From: Pseudonocardia halophobica
GTDB lineage: Bacteria > Actinomycetota > Actinomycetes > Mycobacteriales > Pseudonocardiaceae
Length of the DNA: 64,000 nt
NCBI RefSeq assembly: GCF_027922425.1
Contig: NZ_BSFQ01000002.1
Coordinates: 372,001-436,000, forward strand
Direction of reading: 5' to 3'
Below are positions 17,137 through 24,986 of the stretch, piece by piece. Below the pieces are notes generated by a model. It was not told the DNA's origin, ran no database searches, and was given only the letters and a program-made list of their open reading frames with translations. The position numbers and the translations under genes were made by a program. Within the stretch, counting starts at the first letter, position 1, and each line of letters begins with the position of its first letter.

Positions 17137-17895
17137 GTGCAGCTGGAAGCGAAGATCGCCCTGGTGACCGGCGGCGGGCGCGGGATCGGCCGCGGCATCG
17201 TCGATCGCTTCCTCGAGGAAGGGGCGCAGGTGGCGGTCGTCCAACGCCGGCCGCTGGACGACGCGCTGAAGGGGCACCCGAGGGTTGCCCAGATCCAGGC
17301 CGACCTGAGCGACTCCTCGTCGACCGCCACGGCGGTCGAGCGCACGGTCGAACGGTTCGGCGGTGTCGACGTCCTCGTCAACAACGCCGGGATCATGTTC
17401 GAGCGCACGATCCCGGAGATCCGGCCGGAGGACTGGGATCTCATGATGGCGGTCAACCTGCGCGCGCCGCTGTTGCTGGTCCAGGCCGCCCTGCCACACA
17501 TGCGACGGCGTGGTGGAGGGAGCGTCATCAACATCGGCTCCATCGAGGGGCTCGGCGCGAATCCCGGCCATGCCGCCTACTGCGCGTCCAAGGCGGGCAT
17601 CCACGGGATGACGCGCGCCATGGCCGTCGATCTCGGTGCCGACGGCATCCGGTGCAACGCCATCGCCCCCGGCTGGATCTCGTCCGACCTGAGCGAGACG
17701 TACCTGGAGTCGCACGCCGACCCGGCTGCGGCCCGCGCCGCCCTGAACCGTCTGCATCCCCTGGGCCGCGTCGGGCGGCCCACCGACGTCGGTGATCTCG
17801 CCGTGTACCTGGCGAGCGACCGTTCCGGCTTCCTGACCGGCGAGATCGTGGTGCTCGACGGTGGCCGGACCGCGAAGCTGCCGCTGCCGTCTTGA
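17137..17895 (+). CDS. Short-chain dehydrogenase/reductase (SDR)
   Basis: A 252-residue classical SDR with TGGGRGIGRGI at residues about 10-20, NNAG near residue 84, catalytic Ser in NIGSIEG and YCASK near residue 148. It starts at GTG after GGGGAGGACC. It is distinct from its upstream neighbour, since the N-terminal beta-strand pattern VAVVQRRP lacks the Asp that often marks NAD preference. This is the last gene of the M24-SDR-SDR operon; the next gene, a Rieske oxygenase, follows after 144 bp with its own likely promoter. Confidence 0.88.
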   Translation: MQLEAKIALVTGGGRGIGRGIVDRFLEEGAQVAVVQRRPLDDALKGHPRVAQIQADLSDSSSTATAVERTVERFGGVDVLVNNAGIMFERTIPEIRPEDWDLMMAVNLRAPLLLVQAALPHMRRRGGGSVINIGSIEGLGANPGHAAYCASKAGIHGMTRAMAVDLGADGIRCNAIAPGWISSDLSETYLESHADPAAARAALNRLHPLGRVGRPTDVGDLAVYLASDRSGFLTGEIVVLDGGRTAKLPLPS

Positions 17896-17910
17896 CCCTC
17901 CGGTCGGCAG

Positions 17911-17922
17911 CGTGGTACCACG
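17911..17922. promoter_or_regulatory. Perfect 12-bp palindrome upstream of the Rieske oxygenase gene
   Basis: CGTGGTACCACG is self-complementary over all 12 bases and lies 118 bp before the Rieske gene. A nearby direct repeat of GTGGGCA (about 17931-17957) adds to the impression of an operator region. The IclR regulator downstream of the Rieske gene is a candidate binder. Confidence 0.4.
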
Positions 17923-18039
17923 TCACCTAGTGGGCATCCGCCACTGAACAGTGGGCACAGGGCATCGCACCGCGACCCGCCGGTCGGCCTCCCACGGTCC
18001 CCGTCACACCTCTCCGGCTCATCTCTGGGAGACGCATTC

Positions 18040-19326
18040 ATGACCATCGAGCTCGAGCGGGCGTCCCGCCGTGGAGACCTGCGCGACGACCTGACGGGCC
18101 TGGTCGGCCGCCGCACTGCCGGGTACAGCCTCGAGGCGCCCTTCTACACGAGCCGGGAGGTCTTCGATCTGGACATGGAGGCCGTCTTCACGAAGCACTG
18201 GCTGTTCGTGGCCACCGCGGCGGAGGTGCCTGAGCCCGGCGACTTCGTCACGGTCGATGTCGGCCCGTACTCCGTGATCGTCGTCCGGGACGACGACGAG
18301 CAGGTGCGGGCGTTCCACAACGTCTGCCGGCACCGTGGCTCGCGGATCCTGGACGACCGGTGCGGCAGTGTCGGAAACCTGGTGTGCCCCTACCACCACT
18401 GGACCTACAACGTCGACGGCCGGCTGCTGCACGCCGAGAACCAGCCCGCGACGCTGAACCGCAGCCGTTTCGGGCTCAAGCCGGTGCACGTGCGCGATGT
18501 CGGCGGGTTCGTGTTCGTCTGTCTCGCCGACGAGCCGCCGGCCGACTTCGACGAGGTGGCGGCGCGGATCGAGCCGTACCTGGCTCCGTACGAGCTGGGG
18601 CGGACGAAGGTCGCCCACCAGGTGGACCTCGTCGAGGAAGGCAACTGGAAGCTCGTCATGGAGAACAACCGGGAGTGCTACCACTGTGACGGCCACCCCG
18701 AGCTGCTCGGGGCCTACTTCCCACTGCACGGCTACACCGCCGAGGACGTCCCGCTGCGGTTGCGCCGGGTCTGGGAGCGCTTCGAGAGGGCCACCGAGGC
18801 CCTCGAGGCCTCGTGCCTCCGTCAGGGCTTCCCGAGGGAGACGCTGCGCGAGCTCGACGACCGGCCCACCGGGTTCATGATCTCCCACGCCCCGCTCGAC
18901 GGCGCCGGGAAGTCGTACCACGTGGGCGGCGAGGCCGTGTGCCGCAAGCGGCTCGGAGCCATCGCCGACGACCGCTTCGGCGACTTCCACCTGCACATGC
19001 AGCCGAACTCGTGGTTCCACATGCTCTCCGACAACGCGGTGGTGTTCACCGTGCTGCCCCTCGGGCCGGACCGGACCTTCCTGCGCACCACCTGGCTGGT
19101 CCACGAGGACGCCGAGGAGGGCGTCGACTACGACCTCCCGACCCTCACCCACGTGTGGAACGCCACCAACGCCCAGGACAGCGCCTTCGTCGCGCGCGCC
19201 CAGCGAGGTGTGGAGGACCCCAGCTACCAGCCCGGCCCCTACTCGGAGGTCGAGGGCGACGTCGACGCCTTCGTCACCTGGTACGTCTCCCGGGTCCGCG
19301 CCCACCTGTCCGGCCGGGCGTACTGA
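18040..19326 (+). CDS. gbcA: Rieske non-heme iron oxygenase, GbcA type (betaine demethylase, oxygenase subunit)
   Basis: A 428-residue Rieske oxygenase alpha subunit, the same length class as GbcA. The [2Fe-2S] ligands are Cys96, His98, Cys116 and His119 (VCRHRG and CPYHHW). The mononuclear iron site lies in ENNRECYHCDGHPEL with His215 and His219. GbcA/stachydrine demethylase-type enzymes remove one N-methyl group from a trimethyl- or dimethylammonium acid, giving formaldehyde. The ENNRECYHC stretch is typical of this quaternary-ammonium clade. The ATG follows GGGAGA. Its reductase partner is probably the GbcB-like protein at 10029. Glycine betaine is the first guess; proline betaine fits the nearby proline dehydrogenase. 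Confidence 0.84.
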   Translation: MTIELERASRRGDLRDDLTGLVGRRTAGYSLEAPFYTSREVFDLDMEAVFTKHWLFVATAAEVPEPGDFVTVDVGPYSVIVVRDDDEQVRAFHNVCRHRGSRILDDRCGSVGNLVCPYHHWTYNVDGRLLHAENQPATLNRSRFGLKPVHVRDVGGFVFVCLADEPPADFDEVAARIEPYLAPYELGRTKVAHQVDLVEEGNWKLVMENNRECYHCDGHPELLGAYFPLHGYTAEDVPLRLRRVWERFERATEALEASCLRQGFPRETLRELDDRPTGFMISHAPLDGAGKSYHVGGEAVCRKRLGAIADDRFGDFHLHMQPNSWFHMLSDNAVVFTVLPLGPDRTFLRTTWLVHEDAEEGVDYDLPTLTHVWNATNAQDSAFVARAQRGVEDPSYQPGPYSEVEGDVDAFVTWYVSRVRAHLSGRAY

Positions 19327-19407
19327 TCGGGCCGGGGCAGCCGGATGGGCCGGACCGGGGCCGGGGAGGCCGGGCTCGCGGAGCCGGGTCCTCGGTACCG
19401 TGCCCCC

Positions 19408-20226
19408 ATGGCGTCTGCGGAAGGATCGGCCAAGCTCAACCAGTCGGTGAGGAAGGCGATCACGCTCCTGCGCGCCACCGCCGCCGATCGGGACGCCAAC
19501 GTCTCCTCGCTGGCCAGGAGCGCCGGGCTGCCGCGGGCGACGGCGCTGCGGATGATCCAGACCCTCGAGCAGGAGGGCTTCCTCCTGAGGATCCCCGGCG
19601 ACGACCGCGTGCTGCTCGGACCGGAGCTGCTGCGCCTGGCCCGCAACACCGACGAGCAGCTGCTCCTCCGCGAGGCATCCCGCCCGATCGTCGGCGACCT
19701 CGTCGCCGACGTCCGGGAGACGGCGACGCTGAGCGTCGTCGCGCCCGACGGCGGCCTCGACCTCGTGTCCCAGGTCGACGCACCGGCTCAGCTGCGCCCG
19801 CAGTCCTGGGTGGGGCAGCGCTTCCCGCTGCACGCCAGCGCGAGCGGCAAGGTGCTCCTGGCCAGCTACGACGACGAGCGCCTCGAGCGCTTCCTCGCCG
19901 AGCCGCTCGCGCAGTTCACCCCCTCGACGATCACGACCGCGGAGGCGCTCCGTGCGGAGCTGGTGCGCGTCCGTGAGCAGCACTACGCGATCTCCCGGGA
20001 CGAGGAGGAGGAGGGTCTGTCCGGCGTCTCCACCGGGATCCGGGGACCGGCCGACGAGCTCCTCGGCGTGCTCAGCCTGGGCGGTCCCACGCAGCGGCTG
20101 TCCCGGCAGCGCGGACGACACGCGATCGATCACCTGCTGCGCGCCGCCGGTCGGATCGAGGCGGCGCTCCGGCGGGGGCGCGGGTCGGAGTCGGTGCTCG
20201 AGGTCGTCGACCGGTCCGGCGGCTGA
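19408..20226 (+). CDS. IclR-family transcriptional regulator
   Basis: A 272-residue regulator. The N-terminal winged helix (NQSVRKAITLLRATAAD, LARSAGLPRATALRMIQTLE; residues about 11-70) is followed by an IclR effector domain with the conserved LHASASGKVLLA near residue 143 and the closing segment GVSTGIRGPADELLGVLSLG. The ATG at MASAEGS has no clear ribosome site and may be leaderless. It lies 81 bp after the Rieske gene, same strand, and probably regulates it. The C-terminus runs into a tandem duplication. Confidence 0.88.
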   Translation: MASAEGSAKLNQSVRKAITLLRATAADRDANVSSLARSAGLPRATALRMIQTLEQEGFLLRIPGDDRVLLGPELLRLARNTDEQLLLREASRPIVGDLVADVRETATLSVVAPDGGLDLVSQVDAPAQLRPQSWVGQRFPLHASASGKVLLASYDDERLERFLAEPLAQFTPSTITTAEALRAELVRVREQHYAISRDEEEEGLSGVSTGIRGPADELLGVLSLGGPTQRLSRQRGRHAIDHLLRAAGRIEAALRRGRGSESVLEVVDRSGG

Positions 20227-20250
20227 GGGGTTCCCGGCTGAGGGGTTCCC
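20221..20250. repeat. Tandem 15-bp duplication across the end of the iclR gene
   Basis: Two identical back-to-back copies of GGCTGAGGGGTTCCC. The first contains the TGA stop of the IclR gene. It looks like a recent slippage duplication; a regulatory role is not evident. Confidence 0.85.
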
Positions 20251-20325
20251 TCCGTCGTTGCACAGATATGTCAGCGGGACCGGCGGTTACGCTGTCGTCG
20301 TCCGGCAGAGTCCCCGGGAGGAACG

Positions 20326-21003
20326 ATGAGCAGCTCCATCGATGCGGGTCCCGGGGCTCGCGGGCGGGAGCGGTTGATGGATCAGGCATACCGCCGGATC
20401 CGCGACGACATCGTCGCCGTGCGCCTGCAGCCGGGGGCCCCGCTCGATGAGAAGGCGCTCAGTGCCTCCCTGGGGCTAGGGCTCACCCCGATCCGCGACG
20501 CGCTCAAGCGGCTGACGCTGGAGAGGCTCGCCGTCACCTACCCCCGCCAGGGGACCTTCGTCTCCCGGATCAACCTCGCCGACGAGGCCCGGCTGACCGA
20601 GATCCGCGTGGAGCTCGAGGGCCTCGCGGCGGCGCTCGCGGCCGAGCGGGCGACCGAGGAGGACCACGGGGCGCTGCGGGCGTTGCTCGACGACCTGGAG
20701 CACGGCAGCCACGACCGGGCCGAGCACACCGAGCTCGACGCCCGGGTGCACCGGGCGATCTACGCCGCCGCCCGCAACGAGTTCCTCGAGGCCACCCTGA
20801 ACCAGTACGCCAATCTGGCCCTGCGCATCTGGAACTTCTGTCTGCAGGAGAATCTCGCGGTCGCCCAGGCCGTCCGCAGCCAACGTGCGGTCGTCGAGGC
20901 CATCGTGCGGGGCGACGCGCTCGCCGCGCGGATGGCCGCCGAACAGCACCTCCGGGGTTTCTCCGAGGAGGTGCGTTCGACGGTCCTCGCCACCCGCACG
21001 TGA
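20326..21003 (+). CDS. GntR-family regulator, FCD subfamily
   Basis: A 225-residue regulator. The winged helix covers residues about 15-80 (DQAYRRIRDDIVAVRLQPGA, LGLTPIRDALKRLTLERLAV) and the FCD domain follows with ELDARVHRAIYAAARNEFL as the first metal-ligand helix. The ATG is preceded by GGGAGGAACG. It converges on the DapA-aldehyde dehydrogenase gene, with stop codons 30 bp apart. It may control that cluster or the preceding betaine genes; the sequence does not decide. Confidence 0.88.
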   Translation: MSSSIDAGPGARGRERLMDQAYRRIRDDIVAVRLQPGAPLDEKALSASLGLGLTPIRDALKRLTLERLAVTYPRQGTFVSRINLADEARLTEIRVELEGLAAALAAERATEEDHGALRALLDDLEHGSHDRAEHTELDARVHRAIYAAARNEFLEATLNQYANLALRIWNFCLQENLAVAQAVRSQRAVVEAIVRGDALAARMAAEQHLRGFSEEVRSTVLATRT

Positions 21004-21033
21004 GGGGTCGTCGCGCCCCCTTTCCTCGAACCG

Positions 21034-23457
21034 TCAGCGCTCCACGTTGTGCATCACGTGCTTGGTGCGGGAGTAGTCGTCGAGCGCGTAGATCGACAGG
21101 TCGCGCCCGTAACCGGACCCCTTGAAGCCGCCCCACGGAACCTCGTTCGCGAGCACGAGGTGCGCGTTGACCCACACCGTGCCGGCCTCCAGCTTCCCTG
21201 CGACGTCGTGGCTGCGCTGGGCGTCCCTGGTCCAGACCGAGGCCGACAGGCCGTAGGGGACGGAGTTGGCGCGCCCGATCACCTCGTCCTCGTCGGTGAA
21301 GGTCTCGACGGTGACGACCGGGCCGAAGATCTCCTCGCGGGCGCACTCCGCGCCGTCGGGCACGTCGACCAGCACGGTCGGGGCGACGAAGTAGCCGGCA
21401 CCCTCCAGCGGGCCGCCGCCGACGGCCGCGCGGACGCCCTCCGCCTCGGCACGCTGCAGGTAGCCGGTCACCCGGTCGAAGTGGGCCTTCGACGTCAGCG
21501 GGCCGATCTCGACGTCGTCGCCTGCGCCGGGCTCACCGACGACCATCGAGGAGACCTCGTCGACGAGCAGCCGGGAGAACTCGTCCGCCACCGACTCGTG
21601 GACCAGCACGCGGCAGGCCGCCCCGCACTCCTGGCCGGAGTTCCAGTAGCCGGCGGCACGCAGCGCCGTCGCGGCGGCCGCCAGGTCGGCGTCCTCGAAG
21701 ATCACCACAGGGGCCTTGCCGCCCAGCTCCAGATGGACGCGCTTGAGCGACTCGGCCGCTGCGCGGGCCACGGCCTTGCCGCTGCGGACCGAACCGGTGA
21801 GCGCGATCATCGCGATGTCGGGGTGCTCGGCGAGCCGGGTGCCGACCACCGGGCCGTAGCCGGTCACGACGTTGACCACGCCGGCCGGCAGGATGTCGGC
21901 GACGAGCTCGGCGAACTTCAGCGTGGTGAGCGGGGTCTGCTCCGACGGCTTGATGACCAGGGTGTTGCCCGCCGCCAGGATGGGCGCCATCTTCCAGGCG
22001 GCCATCAGCAGTGGGTAGTTCCACGGGGTCACGACGCCGATCACGCCCAGCGGCTCGCGGAGGATGACCGACAGGTGGTCCTCCGCGTAGCGGCCCGCCG
22101 CCGCGGAGGTGGGTGCGCGCAGCGCCCCGGCCATGAAGCGGAAGGTGTCGATGGTCTGGGCGACGTCGTCCTGCGCGACGGCCGCCGGCTTGCCGGTGTT
22201 GGCCGACTCCAGCCGGGCGAGGAGGTCGGCGTGCTCGGCGACCCGGTCGGCGACACGGTGCAGCAGCTCGGAACGCTCCTTGGGCGTGAGCCTGCCCCAC
22301 GAGTCCTTCGCGCCGTTCGCGGCCGCCACCGCGACGTCGGTGTCCTCGACCGTGCCCTCCGCGACCTGGGTGATCGTCGAACCGGTACTCGGGTCGATCA
22401 CGTCGATGGACGTCCCGGACCTCCCGGGTCGGAAGGCGCCGTCGATGAAGTGCCCGCCCGGGGGCAGGTCGCCCTCCCGGAGGATCCCCCCGGTCCGTAC
22501 CCGGCGCACCGCCGGCCTGATGACCTCGGCGGTGATCCCCAGCGTCGTCCCCAGCGTCGACCCCACGGTCGTCTCCATCGTCGCCGTCTTCGCCAGCTGC
22601 GCGATCCGGGCGGCCGCGGCGGGGTCGAGCTCGGCGACCGGAGGACGCGGCGCACCGACGGGAAAGCCGACCGCCGCCAGGCCGGCCTTGACCGCCGCGA
22701 TGAACGGTTGCGCCATGATCGCCTCGATGAGTGGGTAGATCTGGGACCAGGTCTTCCGGGCCCCCTCGAGGTCACCCGCACTCACCGCGTCGTAGACGGC
22801 CACGAGCTCGCGCGGCACGACGTTCGCCGTTCCCGCCATGACGCCTGCGGCGCCCTCGGCCAGCGCCGCGAGGAGCAGGCTGTCCCAGCCGACGAAGGTC
22901 GAGATGACGTCGCAGTGGTTGTGGATCAGCCGGGCCGACTGGTCCATGTCGACCGTCGTGTTCTTGATGTACCGGATGTTCTCGACCTCGCGGGCGAGCG
23001 CGCCGATCGTGTCCGGGTCCAGGTCGACCCCGGTCGCCACCGGCAGGTTGTAGAGCATCACCGGGATGGTGACCGACCCGGCGACGGCCCGCAGGTAGGA
23101 GAGCGTCTCGTCGACCGAGAGCGGCTCGTAGTAGGGGGCCACCGTCATGACCACGTCGGCGCCCACCGACTGTGCGTGCCGCGAGAGCGCGATGGCCTCC
23201 GCGGTGCTCGTGGCGCCGGTCTGCGCGATCACCGGCACCCGTCCGGCCGCCTGGTCCACGACCGTCTCGACGACCAGGCGGCGCTCGTCGCTGCTCAACG
23301 CGGTGAACTCGCCGGTGGAGCCGCACGCCACGACGCCGTGCACCCCTCCCTCGATCGACCGGTCCACCACGGCTCGCAGTCGCGCCACGTCGAGTCCGCC
23401 GTCGGCGGCGAAGGGGGTGGCGAGCGCGGTCAGAACGCCGCCCAGCTGCACTGTCAT
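21034..23457 (-). CDS. Fusion protein: DapA-family aldolase/deaminase + aldehyde dehydrogenase
   Basis: One uninterrupted 807-residue reading frame joins two enzymes normally encoded separately. Residues about 1-295 are a DHDPS/N-acetylneuraminate lyase-family barrel with GSTGEF, MLYNLP and the Schiff-base Lys in RYIKNTT. A linker of about 40 residues follows (from METTVGSTLGTT). Residues about 338-807 are an NAD-dependent aldehyde dehydrogenase with TPWNYP, LELGGKAPV and catalytic Cys in NSGQEC; it most resembles gamma-aminobutyraldehyde dehydrogenases. The ATG follows GAAGGAGAG. In hydroxyproline catabolism a DapA-family deaminase makes alpha-ketoglutarate semialdehyde, which an ALDH oxidises, so the fusion may channel a semialdehyde. 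The flavin oxidase and racemase-family neighbours fit that idea but do not prove it. Confidence 0.88.
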   Translation of the reverse strand: MTVQLGGVLTALATPFAADGGLDVARLRAVVDRSIEGGVHGVVACGSTGEFTALSSDERRLVVETVVDQAAGRVPVIAQTGATSTAEAIALSRHAQSVGADVVMTVAPYYEPLSVDETLSYLRAVAGSVTIPVMLYNLPVATGVDLDPDTIGALAREVENIRYIKNTTVDMDQSARLIHNHCDVISTFVGWDSLLLAALAEGAAGVMAGTANVVPRELVAVYDAVSAGDLEGARKTWSQIYPLIEAIMAQPFIAAVKAGLAAVGFPVGAPRPPVAELDPAAAARIAQLAKTATMETTVGSTLGTTLGITAEVIRPAVRRVRTGGILREGDLPPGGHFIDGAFRPGRSGTSIDVIDPSTGSTITQVAEGTVEDTDVAVAAANGAKDSWGRLTPKERSELLHRVADRVAEHADLLARLESANTGKPAAVAQDDVAQTIDTFRFMAGALRAPTSAAAGRYAEDHLSVILREPLGVIGVVTPWNYPLLMAAWKMAPILAAGNTLVIKPSEQTPLTTLKFAELVADILPAGVVNVVTGYGPVVGTRLAEHPDIAMIALTGSVRSGKAVARAAAESLKRVHLELGGKAPVVIFEDADLAAAATALRAAGYWNSGQECGAACRVLVHESVADEFSRLLVDEVSSMVVGEPGAGDDVEIGPLTSKAHFDRVTGYLQRAEAEGVRAAVGGGPLEGAGYFVAPTVLVDVPDGAECAREEIFGPVVTVETFTDEDEVIGRANSVPYGLSASVWTRDAQRSHDVAGKLEAGTVWVNAHLVLANEVPWGGFKGSGYGRDLSIYALDDYSRTKHVMHNVER

Positions 23458-23469
23458 CTCTTCTCTCCT

Positions 23470-24867
23470 TCAGGGTCGTCGGTCGGCGGCCAGTGGGAGG
23501 CCGCGGACGGTGCGCTGCTGGCGCTCGGTGGCGAGCAGGCTCGCGGCCTCCTGCGCTGCCGAGAAGCCGGTCGAGATCGCGGTCTCGGTGTAGAGCGTCC
23601 CGAGGTAGTCACCGGCCAGGATGACGCGGCTGCCCCGCCGGGTCAGGGTCGGTTGGAGCGCACCGCGCCCCGGGAAGCAGTAGGGCGCACCGGTCTCCCA
23701 GCGCTGGACCTGCGCCTCGACGACCGAGTCGCCGAAGCCGCTGCCGAGGACCTGGTCGAGGTCGTCGGTGTAGAGGCGCAGGATCTCGTCGTCGGTCCTG
23801 GGCAGCAGGTCGCGGGCCAGGCCGGCCGGGGAGAAGGTCATGATGCTGCTGCCCGGTTGCCGGGTCGTCTCGCCGCCCCGGACGAGGCTGGCCTGGTTGA
23901 GCACGATGTTGAAGGACCGCTTGGGTGTGGCGATGCCGTACGCGGCGTCCCACGGCTGCGGGGTGGACTCGTCGGTGAGGAACGCGGCGCTCACGTAGGG
24001 CCCGTAGACCACCTTGCCCAGCGCGTCGCGGATGTCCTGCGGAAGATCGACCGCGACCTGGTGGCTCACGGTGGCGGGCGTGGCGAGGACGACGCAGCGG
24101 CCCTCGACCTCGTTGTCCCTGCCGTTCTGGCGGTACCGGACGACGACGGACCGCTTCCTGTGGACGATCTCGTCGACCCGGGCGTCGAGCTGCACGCGGT
24201 CGCCCAGGGCGGCGCCGATGCCCTGGGTGAGGGTGGACGGGCCACCCACGATGTTCCGGTCGAGGCCTTGGCCGATGTTCCAGACGAGGCTGAAGTAGCC
24301 GATCCCGGCACCGGCGGCGATCTCGTGCGGGTCCGCCGCGGAGCGGGTCACGGTCGGGTAGAACAACGCCGCCGCGTCCTCGGGCAGGTCGCCGACGAAG
24401 TCACGGAAGCTGCGGTCGTTCTCGAAGTCGTAGATCCGCTGCTGCCTGACGGCCGGGTCCTCCCCGGGGCGCCGGCGCACGATGCGTGCGTACCGCAGGA
24501 CCTGGCCGCTGACCTTGACGCCGGCCCTGACGAGCGCGACGCGGGAGGACATCGCCATCGGGATCCGGAACGGGTAGGCCTGCACCGGGCCCTTGATCAG
24601 CAGTCTGCCGTTCATCGCCACGCCAGCCAGCGAGCCGGGCACCTGCGCGGCGCTGACGCCCACCTCGGACAGCAGCGCGTCGGTGGACGACCCGGCGCCG
24701 GCGAACACGTGCCCGCCCCAGTTCAGCCAGAACCGGCCCCGCCGCTCGGAGCGGATGCGGCCGCCGACCCGGCTGCCGGACTCCAGCAGCACGGTGTCCC
24801 AGTGCCGCAGCCTCCATCCGGCGCTCAGGCCCGCGAGGCCACCCCCGACGATGACGACGTCCTTCAT
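23470..24867 (-). CDS. FAD-dependent amine oxidase family protein
   Basis: A 465-residue flavoprotein of the amine oxidase/protoporphyrinogen oxidase type. The N-terminus is VVIVGGGLAGLSAGWRLR with VLLESGSRVGGRI (residues about 4-39), and the C-terminal FAD motif is VILAGDYLGTLYTETAISTG near residue 423. It ends 12 bp before the DapA-ALDH fusion gene on the same strand. It may therefore generate the imine or aldehyde consumed by the fusion protein (inference). If the pathway is hydroxyproline-like, this would be the D-amino-acid oxidising step, although the fold class differs from the usual DadA-type dehydrogenase. The ATG follows AGGAGGGG at a rather long distance. Confidence 0.84.
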   Translation of the reverse strand: MKDVVIVGGGLAGLSAGWRLRHWDTVLLESGSRVGGRIRSERRGRFWLNWGGHVFAGAGSSTDALLSEVGVSAAQVPGSLAGVAMNGRLLIKGPVQAYPFRIPMAMSSRVALVRAGVKVSGQVLRYARIVRRRPGEDPAVRQQRIYDFENDRSFRDFVGDLPEDAAALFYPTVTRSAADPHEIAAGAGIGYFSLVWNIGQGLDRNIVGGPSTLTQGIGAALGDRVQLDARVDEIVHRKRSVVVRYRQNGRDNEVEGRCVVLATPATVSHQVAVDLPQDIRDALGKVVYGPYVSAAFLTDESTPQPWDAAYGIATPKRSFNIVLNQASLVRGGETTRQPGSSIMTFSPAGLARDLLPRTDDEILRLYTDDLDQVLGSGFGDSVVEAQVQRWETGAPYCFPGRGALQPTLTRRGSRVILAGDYLGTLYTETAISTGFSAAQEAASLLATERQQRTVRGLPLAADRRP

Positions 24868-24904
24868 AGGGCGGCCATCCCCTCCTCAGCGGTGTGAAAT
24901 CTCG

Positions 24905-24914
24905 CTGATATACC
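24905..24914. promoter_or_regulatory. CTGATATACC motif upstream of the amine oxidase-fusion operon
   Basis: This 10-bp motif lies in an unusually AT-rich 119-bp gap and also occurs in the gbcB/proV control region at 11448-11457. Exact recurrence upstream of two catabolic operons suggests a shared regulator-binding site. Confidence 0.35.
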
Positions 24915-24986
24915 TGAGCAATGTAATAGCGGCCGAAGAGGGCGTCAACGGCCCGGCCTGCGGAATCGCCGAGACGGTGGTGTCGA

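Noticed and set aside
21049..24897. 1282-codon plus-strand frame opposite the DapA-ALDH fusion and amine oxidase
   Set aside because: Antisense shadow with compositionally biased translation; the minus strand carries all recognisable motifs.
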